DNA from: Parachlorella kessleri
Taxonomy: Eukaryota > Chlorophyta > Trebouxiophyceae > Chlorellales > Chlorellaceae
Assembly: GCA_001598975.1 (NCBI GenBank)
Contig: BBXU01000005.1
Location: 1 to 10,456 of the forward strand
Direction: 5' to 3'
Length of the DNA: 10,456 nt
The position numbers and the translations under genes were made by a program. Shown piece by piece: positions 1 to 8,700 of the stretch. The first letter of the stretch is position 1. Each line of letters begins with the position of its first letter. Below the pieces are notes generated by a model. It made no database searches, had not been told where the DNA came from, and saw only the letters and a list, made by a program, of their open reading frames with translations.

Positions 1-232
1 GCCGGGGGCGGGTACATCACCTAAGCTGGGGCAGGCTGGCAGCAAGCGGGTAGAGGTGGGCAACCTTCCAAAGCCGGAGAGTTTGTCCGTCGATCAACTT
101 ACACCGGTGTGACTTTTGGGGGCTTCAGCAGTGCAAATGACAGTATGCAAGGCGGTGGGGTGGTGGTAGTGTGGGGGGGTGGGCCTCCTGCCAGCTCACT
201 TGTGCAGAGGCGAGTGTGGACACCCACTGCAG
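1..232 (+). other. Intron or upstream non-coding sequence of the first gene
   Basis: I see no convincing coding exon here. The stretch ends in an AG acceptor (CACTGCAG at 225-232) directly before the first recognisable exon. It contains G-rich runs (about 150-183). It is most simply the 3' end of an intron whose upstream exon lies outside the window. An ATG at 179 is in frame with the following exon, but it lies inside this presumed intron and in poor, G-rich context, so I do not treat it as the start. Confidence 0.5.
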
Positions 233-1942
233 GTGGCCATCTTCCAGGCGCTTACGCTGACTGCGCCTGACAATGTGCTGGCCCTGTACGCCGCGACGTC
301 CGAACAGAGCAGCTCGGTGGCAGAGAGCTTACCCCTCTGGCAGCTGATAGCGGTGAGGGGGACACAATCCCGGTGGCAGCTCGCAGTACGATCTGATGAA
401 AGGTGCTGCTGCAAGTTTCTGTGCACAACCCGCGTTGCCTCGGTAGGTGGGCGGGTCCCAGATCTGGAAATATTTTTGAAGTGTGGATACCGGCACCCAT
501 CCTAAATATCAAGTGATGACGCCCTGACAAAGGAAAATGAGTATCCCCTGTGTCCCTTGCAGTCGAGCCTGGAGGCAAGCGAAGACCAGCTGACAGAGCT
601 GCGGCTCGCGTATGAGACCTACCTGCGGCGCATGGCTCGCCTGCTAACCAGCCGCAACACCGCATATGAAGCAGTCGAGCAGGTGGGGTGTGCGCAGAGG
701 AAATCTTCAAGTCGTGAGAGCCTTTGGTGCCCTTGCGACCCTGATGAGACACACTGCTGATGAGACACTGCTGCGTACGGGCTGGCTGCACACCCATGCT
801 AGGCATTGGCAAGCATGTGCTCCGAGTACGCCTGTACAGGCACTGTCGGCCAGCTCTCTACCGGCTGAGGAGGCCTGCTTGCCTTCACTGTTGCCTCCAA
901 CCTGCAGCCCTGCTCGCACGAGCACCTGGCAAGAGCTGCTGCCTGGCTTAATTGCGAGACAAGCACGCATGCACACGCAGGTCTCCAGCCTGTCCTTGCT
1001 AAGCTTGGGCGACGAGGAGGGCCCCTCCGCCCCGCTCCCTCCCGCTACCACTCCCTCGCCCTCCCTCTCAAACCTGGCGCGGCACAGCTTTGACCTGCAG
1101 CGCAGCGTGGAGCAGGTCACCAGCACCTACAAAACAGAGTGAGTCAGGAAGCGGGGGTCGGGAAGCAGCTTTGGGAGTCGGCATTGGCATGCACCACAGC
1201 TGGAGCCAGGCGTGAGATGGTCCTGTAGACTGGTACACCTTTCAGTAGCAGGTGTGCCTTGTGGCGCAATGCTGTGTGTGAGGACGGCCGAGCAACTACG
1301 CTCCACACCAGTGGTAGGGACCAATGAGAGCACATCGGCTGTCCAGGTCTTTTGCGACCCTCTGTGCCTGGTGGCCTACCTGGTTGCAGGTACCATGTGA
1401 TCAATGACCTGCTGGACTCGATGTTCTCTATACTACAACCGCGGCAGCTGGCTCGAATCGTGGCGCTGTCAGACCCAGCAATGCCAGACTACCTGCAGGT
1501 AACCATCTTATGTCTTTTCATGTGCAAACCCTGCCTGGTTGGGGCCAGGCGCGCCTCAGGGGCAGAGCAGGCTCTTGGTGCCGAATTGCGACGAATTTGC
1601 ACAGGCATGACTTGGGCGGCAGCTGCTGTTCCAGGTTGCCGAGCGTGAGCCTGGGAGCTCTGGTGGTCGCTGAGGGGACGTAGTGCTGGGCACTGTGTGT
1701 GCCCTACAACAAGGGTTTCCTGTGTTGAATGCGTAAACTGAAGGAAGTTGCTACATGTTGTTCTATTTACCCCATCATCCGCAGGTGCTGTGCTGCCTCA
1801 TGAACAGTGCGCCAGCTCCAGAGGTGCTGCAGCCAGGCCAAGAACAGGAAGCCAGGGCTCCAGGGGCACCAGCTGGTGTCCAGCTGCAAGCAGCACCTCT
1901 CTATCAGCGCCAACAGGAGCAGTCGCCAGACCGTGGAGACTT

Positions 1943-1977
<35 letters not shown>

Positions 1978-2114
1978 GGCAGCAGCAGGGGCAGCCGCTG
2001 GAGCCTGCCCCGTCGTCGCAGGTGCAAGGCCAGCAGCAGGTAGTGGGGATGGAAGTGGAGGGAGCTGAAGAGATGCGTCCTCAGCCTGGTCCAGAGTCTG
2101 GGGATCGTAGCTAG
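233..2114 (+). CDS. 3' part of a spliced gene; possible bZIP-type transcription factor tail
   Basis: Exons are 233-352, 563-682, 981-1138, 1390-1498 and 1785-2114 (stop TAG), giving 278 residues with no 5' end. Seen: every junction is GT-AG and in phase (0, 0, 2, 0); the phase-2 junction rebuilds a Glu between TYKT and YHVIND. The first two exons are each exactly 120 bases and encode helical segments (LPLWQLIA; ELRLAYETYLRRMARLL). The third has a Pro/Ser-rich linker and then a helix; the fourth reads NDLLDSMFSILQPRQLARIV. The last is disordered, with 11 Gln at residues 223-233. Inference: a helical region followed by an L-x-P-x-Q-x-A-type segment recalls the C-terminal region of green-algal bZIP/TGA-like factors with a DOG1-like domain. 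The basic region and leucine zipper would have to lie upstream, so this assignment is weak. The gene structure is much surer than the family. It converges on the RING-ligase gene. Confidence 0.65.
1944..1976 (+). repeat. (CAG)11 trinucleotide repeat encoding polyglutamine
   Basis: Eleven uninterrupted CAG codons follow GGAGACTTG inside the last exon of the plus-strand gene. After one AGG (Arg), three more CAG codons follow. In frame this is a polyglutamine tract in a disordered, Gln/Pro-rich C-terminal tail. Pure CAG runs are prone to length change, so allele length may differ between strains. Confidence 0.95.
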
Positions 2115-2271
2115 TTCCGGGCCGGGGCATGAGCTACCGCGGCCCCATGAGATCAGCGGCAGCGGGTGGGGGTCAGGACCCTGGGCTTGTCTGATGGCTA
2201 CCTACTATCGTGGACGTGAACTTGAAGCGCAAAGACGACTGGGAGAAGATCGGGGGCTGTCTAATGACATT

Positions 2272-2276
2272 TGTAA
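2272..2276 (+). terminator. Candidate TGTAA poly(A) signal
   Basis: TGTAA lies about 158 bases after the stop of the plus-strand gene. TGTAA is the usual polyadenylation signal of green algae such as Chlamydomonas and Volvox, normally 10-15 bases before the cleavage site. It is the first such motif after the stop codon. Confidence 0.5.
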
Positions 2277-2565
2277 CGCCACGTGGCGCCTTACATTCAG
2301 TATATACTTTGTGTACCTCTAGGAGACTGCTGCGTATGAGCTAATGCTGCTCAGCATTTCATTGCGGCCATGCAATTTTTCTGCCGCTGGCCCAGGCCTG
2401 TGTGTGTGTGCGCACATGCCAGTGTTTATGCCTGCCATGACGCCTAGAGCACATAGTCCGACCCAACATGCCTGTCCCGAATTTGACAGAATAGCGCTTG
2501 GGACAGAAGGTGTGGGACTTTACCAGCATTTCCTTCCTTTTGGAAGCCCTCGGTTAACTTTGCTT

Positions 2566-2570
2566 TGTAA
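2566..2570 (+). terminator. Second candidate TGTAA poly(A) signal
   Basis: A further TGTAA downstream on the same strand (context TGCTTTGTAATGGATG). It could be an alternative, more distal poly(A) signal for the plus-strand gene. Confidence 0.35.
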
Positions 2571-2786
2571 TGGATGACAACTGCCTGATGCTGCGCTGCA
2601 ATGCCTTGCCTCACCCGTATGCCTTGCCTAGAAGTATTTCTTTGTCTACGAGTGGCTGCTGTGGATGTCTTGCCCTGTTGTGTCTGTACTGGTTTTTTGC
2701 ACCTGCACCTGCCCTGAACACTGCATTGTGCGCACAGTGCCGTCGAATCATGAAACCAAGCTAGCTTATGAGTACCACTGACCAGT

Positions 2787-2801
2787 ACTTACAATGTAAG
2801 T
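2787..2801. terminator. Palindrome with a TGTAA signal on each strand
   Basis: ACTTACA-A-TGTAAGT is a perfect 7-base inverted repeat around one base. It puts TGTAA on the plus strand (2795-2799) and on the minus strand (2793-2789). It lies between two convergent genes and is the first minus-strand TGTAA after the stop of the RING-ligase gene (about 250 bases downstream), so it is the best poly(A) candidate for that gene. It may also serve as a back-up signal for the opposing one. Confidence 0.5.
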
Positions 2802-3044
2802 TACCACTGAGCCCTTTCAGCGCCCTAGGTGCAATGAAATGCACATGCCCCTTCAGGACAGATCTATGTTCTCATGTAAGTCTACAAATCCACACCCACA
2901 GCTGCTCCTGCCCCCATGCGGCCGGCTCCCGAGCGTAGGACGGCTGTGCAGCAGTCCACACCCGTATAGGCTGGGCCAACAGTTCTCAGAACTGTGCACA
3001 AGAGAGGCAAGCTCCAGTTGCAACCTAGGCACCGCCAAGCCTAG

Positions 3045-4695
3045 CTATCTGACCGGCTGCTGGCAGATAGGGCAGGCTGCCTTTGTGGCCAGCCAGCGGT
3101 CAATGCAAGGCTGGTGATAGCTGTGCCCACAAGGGAGCTTGCGAAGCACATCACCTGACCTGCATGCTTCCAGACAAATAGTACAGTCATCAGGTTGCGG
3201 CCCTGGGCCACCGCTGCCAGCCCCTGCCCCAGCCCTAGGTATGCGCACTGTCTCCAGGCTGTCTATCAATGCCTTAGATGCCCCCTTACGATTCTCAACA
3301 CCCTCATCTAGCCGCAGCAGCAGCTCGTAATCCTCCTCTCCGAGCTCCCTGCAACGCACGTTCGCCAGAAAGATCTAAAATATCTCATGCTGACTTGGCC
3401 CCAAGCCCAGGTAGGCAGCAACCACCAAGGCAGGCATTGAGTTATCACAACTCCCAACAGGCACTCTTCCAGCAGGTTTGTTCTGGCTCAAGGTTACCAT
3501 GTCATGCATGCCCACCAAGTGTGCAACTAGAAGAAAACATGCCCACCTGAACAGCATGTGGGGAGGTAAGTTGCTATGCTGCGCTCCCCTGATAGCCCGC
3601 AACGCCACACGCGACGATGGGGGCTCTGCATCCCAGCCATGGGGCCCACCAAGGGCACCAGGCAGAGGGAGGCCCGCCAAGTGGTGCGCGCCAAAAGCTT
3701 GCCAACGGCTGGGCCTGCCTCCACTCCGCTGCCCCCTGGTGCGCGCAGCCGGCCCTCCGGCTTCCAGCACTGGTGCAGGAGGTGGCAAGAAGCGCCGTCG
3801 CCCAAACGGCCATGCTGCACCTAGCAGGCCACCGAAGCCAGCAAAGGGGCCCTCTGCAGCCGCTTCCTGAGCCTCCAGCTCCTCCATTCGCTGCATAACA
3901 CGCTGCTCTTCCGCTGCTAGCCGCGCATCCTCTTCCTCCTGACACAGTGTAGGGCAGATAAAGTTGTCGAGTGGGTCCTTCAGCATCAAGGGAACTTTAG
4001 TAACTCAGAAACACAGCAACAAGCAGCCGAACTTGCTGGTGCAGGTGCCGTCCTTTCCCTTGCCTTCTCCTTGCTTCGCATATAATCTCTCACATCAATA
4101 ACTATCAGAATTCCACTCTCACTTGGAGCCGCCGTGCTAGAGCCACATCTTCTTGTTCTTCAAGACCTGCTGCTGCCGCTGGTCCTGCTCCCTCAGCTCC
4201 CGCCGCTGCAGCTCCTGCACCAGCTGGTGGTGCTGCTGCGGTGGCCGGCTGCCACCGACTGCTGTGGGCTGCTTGCTCTGTGTCAGGTACAGTTGCTGCA
4301 CGATGCCACCTGTTCTGCCTTGGCGGCGGGTGGTCCTCAAGGATAACAACTTCTGGAGCGCAGGCGGGCGGCCTGGCTGACGCCTGCTGTCTGCGGGGCT
4401 TTTGCCGTGCCTGTGCGCTGTCAGCCCCAAGCCGGCCATAATAGCTGCCCAGAGGCTCGGGTCTTGCTGCAGGCGCTGCAAAGACGCTGGGGTGTAAGCT
4501 CTCAGGGGGGATGACGCGACTATGGGGATCTCTTCATGCGGGCACACCAGCTTGGGCAGGCTTACCAGTAAACCGTGGCGAGTCAAGTGTCAAGTCTATC
4601 TCGTCCTGGTTCTGCTGCCAACTCCGGGCCTTTTTGGACACCAAATTCTCGGTTGAGGGCGCTGCTGACCGAGGACGCTTGTGTTCAACCGACAT
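3045..4695 (-). CDS. RING-H2 E3 ubiquitin ligase, SUMO-targeted (STUbL/Arkadia-like) candidate
   Basis: Exons on the minus strand are 4695-4566, 4475-4123, 3938-3547 and 3348-3045 (stop included), giving 392 residues. All junctions are GT-AG with matching phase (1, 0, 2). The ATG at 4695 is the first after an in-frame TAA at 4737-4735. Seen: KRPR (6-9) and KKAR (21-24) form a bipartite-type nuclear signal. DEIDLTLDSP (31-40) and EVVILED (85-91) match SUMO-interacting motifs, a hydrophobic core flanked by acidic residues. An Ala/Gly-rich linker leads to EDVALARRLQEEEDAR, a charged helix spanning the exon 2/3 junction. The tail has HMLFRELGEEDYELLLRLDE, an NRKGAS-like element, then a C3H2C3 RING with Cys 347, 350, 365, His 367, 370 and Cys 373, 384, 387. 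Known: RING-H2 domains recruit E2 enzymes; RNF4 and Arkadia/RNF111 combine SIMs with a RING to ubiquitinate SUMOylated nuclear proteins. Inference: a nuclear STUbL. The RING is certain; SUMO binding is predicted from short motifs only. Confidence 0.87.
3939..3986 (-). other. In-frame intron tail with alternative ATG in the RING-ligase gene
   Basis: The last 48 bases of intron 2 are open in the frame of exon 3 and begin with ATG at 3986, downstream of an in-frame TGA at 4007-4005. A transcript starting within this intron, or retaining it, could encode a roughly 247-residue form that keeps the RING but lacks the nuclear signal and both SUMO-interacting motifs. The first residues read MLKDPLDNFICP. 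The spliced reading, with acceptor CTGTGTCAG before GAG at 3938, is still favoured because it joins ARRLQ to EEEDAR. Confidence 0.3.
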
Positions 4696-5425
4696 GTAGA
4701 AAACCTCGGAGGTAGTAACAGACCTCAGCGTTGGTTACGCAGGGAAAATAGGAACGGCCCTCAGAACCAACGTTGTGGTCTCCAACGTGTGAAACCCCAC
4801 CACGTGGAATTTAGCGTGAAAATAGCTTCCAAGCAGGCAATTCAGCGCCGCCATTCGCACTACCAAGCCTGCTTCCACCTAAGCCAGCTCGATCAGTCAC
4901 AGGGCCACCACGTCTCTTGCTGTTGAGCTACGGAGTGGTGCTCATCAAGAAAAGCTGTCTGTCAACAAATCCTGTCTTGAGGCAAGGGATGGTGGGCCGC
5001 CAAAAGCGAGAAAGAGATTATGCATACGCTCCAGGCTTGTACCTTCCTTGGACAACAGCAGACACAACAGCAGAGGGTGTCACATGGCGAGCACGGCAGA
5101 AAGGTGCAACCTGGCGAGTGAAGGGGCAAGCTGCAGCAGCGATGCAAGACAAAGAAGTTCACCTGCTATGATTGGCAATCTCCACCGCAAAATGCCAGCA
5201 CAACACATTGTCATACGAGGAGTTTGGAAAAAGAAACCTTATCCTGTTAAGAACGACCATACCACGATAGTCAAGACGATACGTCAGCGCGGTTGCAACT
5301 CCCCACAATGGAAACCCACCATCACCCAGCTCGCTCCCTAACAATATACAGGGCGGGTCCCCAAAAGACAGCTTACGAAACAGGCCTACCCCGGTGACGG
5401 CAGGGTGCCCCCTAACTGCTCCCGG
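4696..5425 (-). promoter_or_regulatory. Intergenic region: promoter side of the ligase gene and 3' side of the antiporter gene
   Basis: About 730 bases with no supported coding exon, between two tandem minus-strand genes. Composition is less GC-rich than the exons. The part near 4700-5000 should hold the 5' UTR and promoter of the RING-ligase gene; the part near 5340-5425 should hold the 3' UTR of the antiporter gene. I find no minus-strand TGTAA here. The closest variant is TGTATA on the minus strand at about 5345-5350. Short open frames at 4917-5171 and 5048-5341 on the plus strand look like chance. Confidence 0.5.
4800..4807. promoter_or_regulatory. G-box palindrome CCACGTGG
   Basis: The sequence CCACGTGG, with core CACGTG, lies about 105 bases upstream of the RING-ligase start codon. 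CACGTG is the classic binding site of plant and algal bZIP and bHLH factors. It fits the promoter position, but a six-base core occurs by chance often enough that function is only a suggestion. Confidence 0.35.
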
Positions 5426-5727
5426 TCAGTCAGTGCTGGAGCTACCCCCACAGAAAACCAGCAGTGCCCCCCGCGGCCCCGCCAGGTAAGCCTCGCCAGT
5501 TTCTCGCCCCAATAGGGAGCCCAGAGGGCCGGCATAGAAAGAAAAGTAGCGCTGCTGCCCGGCAAGGCGCGGCAACACTGCCGGGGCAGGGATGCCCTCG
5601 TGCGGTAGGCCACTTGGCTGCAGCTGGCCTTCGAGCAGTACCGTATGGTGGTGCAGACTGCATTGCTGCCCTGGCTCCAGTCGCAGGACTTGGGCGGTCG
5701 GAAGCCCCGCCAAGATGTCCATGAGCA
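5426..5727 (-). other. Last exon of the antiporter: VLLEG segment and C-terminus
   Basis: The exon starts after the acceptor AATGCGCAG with two bases that complete a Val codon from the previous exon. It encodes about 99 residues: LMDILAGLPTAQVLRLEPGQ, then HHHTVLLEGQLQP, then a Pro-rich part and YFSFYAGPLGSLLG, ending SSSTD. The VLLEGQLQP stretch corresponds to LLLEGFVKP of plant SOS1, a segment following the cNMP-like domain. It is the strongest single clue to family. The open frame continues upstream to 6061, but that extension is intron. Confidence 0.75.
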
Positions 5728-8700
5728 CTGCGCATTGGAAAGGGGGGGCAGAACGCAGAGGTGTGGTAGGTTGGTGGAGTTCCGAGGCGGTGCTCAGCCA
5801 GACACTGCTGCACTCCTCACATACCACCACCAGGAGAGGCAATCTTGCTACATGCGACATTTCCAGGGCGCACCCATACCCGCCTAGTGTTGCTGCAGTA
5901 ACCACTGCATAGTTCTGTTGACCAACCAGCAACATGGGACAATGTAATTCGCTGCCAATCCAGCTCCGCAAATCGGAGACCCTTGTTCTCATGTGCATTC
6001 CGTTACAAATCGGACCAAGTGCAGCCCCTGAACGAATATAAGCATGGTCCCATCCGAACAACTTTTCTCACCTTGTGTGCTATATCGTGCCACGCGCTCG
6101 GAAATCTCTTGCCGCTGCTGCTGCTCTTCACCGGCCGGAGCGTTCTTTCTGGAGAGGGGGTGGTGCACCGCTAGGTAGTTGTGCACGGCACCAGTCACCT
6201 ACACAAGCAGACCTCAGGCCCTACTTGGACCAAGGGCGGAGCGGTCCGCAAACGAGGCAACTGCGGAGTGGTTGCAATGCGCAGTGGCGCTGGCGTGCTT
6301 GTCCATACCCTATTTGGTGCTATACAAAGCACCATTTCACCCGAGGTCTGCAGCAATCCGACCCAGGTCTGCAAGGTTGTTATGTTCAGCAAACCTTCTA
6401 GGTAGCCTTACTTCCCTTCTTGACAGAGAATTGCTGTCAAATGCACTGCAAGTTGGGTGCAAACATCACCAGACAGGAAGACAAGGATACCACAGCAAAG
6501 GCCCAGCTGCAGCGATCCATGCACCCGGGACACAAACTAGCACACTCACATCGCCTTCCATATACTCCACCACGTGAGCAGCTGCAGCTCGCAGCAGCGC
6601 AGCCTCCAGTGTAGCCGCGGCACCGTCACCCTCTAAAGCCTGCCGCCGCACGGCGTCCACCACAGCCTGCAGCCGTGCTGGCAGACCGCCTGGCTCACCA
6701 CTTTGCAGGGGGGTTATGTGCCTTAGGCTACCACTGGGGGACCACAGCGGGACACTCTCTACCACAGGTTGGCAGCCACACAGCAGCCAGCCAGCAGGCA
6801 CTCGGTGGGACCAGCCGTCCTCACCACCATGCACCCTGCCTAATGATGAATGGAGCACAGCACAATGCAATAACCTGCCTGAAGTCAGCGACCGGATGAA
6901 GTGATGTGACATGCTTCAGGACCGCTAGGCATAGGGATGTCTATGGGAAAACATGTTCCTACGCGGGAGACGCCCGCAACAACAGCGCCCAGCAGCGGGG
7001 TGCAGCATTCCGGCACCTATGCCCAACCCTTCACGGTACCAGACCCACCACCCGGGCCAGCCTGCAAGTAAGCACACGCCCTCACCAGCTCCACTACGCT
7101 GGCAGCCCCCAAGCAGCGGGTCCCTACCGCACCTGAGGCAGGTGGAACAGCAGCGGCCCCCTGCCTAGGCCGTTGCCCTGCGCCACCACCAGCTCGTCAC
7201 CAGCCAGGGGACCTCCCCCGCCCCCCACACGCAGCGCCCACAGCAGCCCCACCAGCCCGCCGATGCCCTCGCGCCGCTCCTGCGCCTGCGCCGTGGAATC
7301 GCCGCGCGGCTGCCACTGGCGCGAGGCCACGCCAGAGACCACAACGAAGATGCCGTCACCGGCGCTGCCAGACGCTAGGCCCGCAGCGCTGCTCTGCGAC
7401 ACGGCGGCAGCTGCCGCGGCCGAGCTCCAAACCACCTCGCCAGGTTGGTACTCTGCAGTCACCGCAGCTTGCTGCAGGCTTTTGATAATGGCACAGGTTT
7501 CCACACATGGCTATACACGCTTTCTATGGGCCACACACCAAACGCCCTTCCTAAAACTCATAGGTGCACTCAGCAAGCGGAAGTGTGACCACCGACCGGT
7601 GGGATCAGCACTCGGCATGAGTCGCCAGAACAGCCATGCATGCTCCAAGGCACAGCTTGCTAGGGCGATACAAAGACACACCGACAACATAACACCCATC
7701 TGGCTAGCCTTGGGGGAGGAGCAGGCCGCCAACAAGCCCGTTACCGAATGACTGACTGACAGCCGACTTGGCAGAGGCCGGCCAGCCTGCTCACCTCTGA
7801 GCGTGCCGCCATGGATTACGGTTGCAGCCAGCTCAGGCGGCGCCCCTGCCATGAAGGGCAGCCCCCGCAGCACGCTTTGCGGGGCGGGAGGCCGCCACAC
7901 GGGCCCTGCGCCAGGCAGCGGGACAGCCAGAGACCACCATCGACAACCAGGGCCGCAGGCAGGCAGGTGTAGTACCCAACCTCTGCAAGCCTTGGCAAGG
8001 TTGGGCAAAGGTTTGGCAGGAACCAGTCACCACCTCGCCCACCCACAGCTGCAAGCTTGTGCAGGGGCTCGCAGCCAAAGGTAGGTAGGTGGGTAGCTTG
8101 TGTGGGGTCTGGCGCTCCCTGGCTGGCTGGCTGGCTGGTACCTGCGCGCCCCGGCATCGTGCTCACCCAAGCTGACGCTGGGCAGCAAGCTGGCTACAGC
8201 CAGGCCATGGAGGGCAGCTCAAGCCAGAGAGGAGGCACGCCGTTTCCTCCCTCCAGTCCAGGGCTCTGGCAGCAAGAGGAGCTGAGGGTGGTCCCGTGTG
8301 CTGCTGCGTTACAGGTGCCCGCCAGCTCAGCACCCGCCAGCCCACCCACCCACCTACGATCTCCAGGTGGCGTATCTTGCTGTCCATGCCATGCAGCAGC
8401 TCGTCCCTGTCCCCCTCGTCCAGCGTGCCCGCCGTGTACAGCCCCGCCAGGAAGCCGCGCTGCTGCTGGAGCACCGCCATGGCAGCCCTGCAGCCAGCCA
8501 ACAGACAGACAGAGAAAGAGCCGGGGCAGGGTCTGCGCCGGCCATTGGATCCTCCCTGAGGAGACTGGCTGCTGCTGCACGCCAAGGTGCACAGGCGCTC
8601 ACCGGTCCCTTGCTGCTGGCCTGCTGCAGGCAACACCAGCAACACCCCTCCCCACCCACCGCCCAGCAGGAGCGGCCCCTTGCGACCCCGGTGCTCCAGC

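Larger units (their letters stand above)
2115..2787 (+). other. 3' UTR and intergenic stretch of the plus-strand gene
   Basis: There is no convincing gene here. The short open frames lack splice support and composition typical of the neighbouring exons, and the DNA is more AT-rich than them. It contains two plus-strand TGTAA motifs (2272-2276 and 2566-2570) that could end the upstream transcript, giving 3' UTRs of roughly 170 or 470 bases. Confidence 0.6.

Noticed and set aside
252..812. 186-codon minus-strand open frame opposite the first gene
   Set aside because: It is the antisense of two phase-consistent exons and their intron; no motif is recognisable.
1748..2130. Ala- or Leu-rich open frames in other frames and on the minus strand over the CAG repeat
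   Set aside because: They are shadows of the polyglutamine exon: CAG repeats give Ala, Ser or Leu runs in other frames.
2344..2764. Two short plus-strand open frames after the first gene
   Set aside because: They lie in the presumed 3' UTR beyond a TGTAA signal, are Cys-rich by chance and show no domain.
3939..3986. U-box-like FICP sequence before exon 3 of the ligase
   Set aside because: Only four residues match, the rest of a U-box is absent, and the stretch lies in an intron. It is kept only as a possible isoform start.
4137..4586. 149-codon minus-strand open frame with a Gln-rich end
   Set aside because: It conflicts with splice phases on both sides. The alternative open frame joins the ATG exon to the RING exons and gives recognisable motifs.
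5048..5341. 97-codon plus-strand open frame in the intergenic region
   Set aside because: No conserved motif, AT-richer composition than the real exons, no splice or start support.
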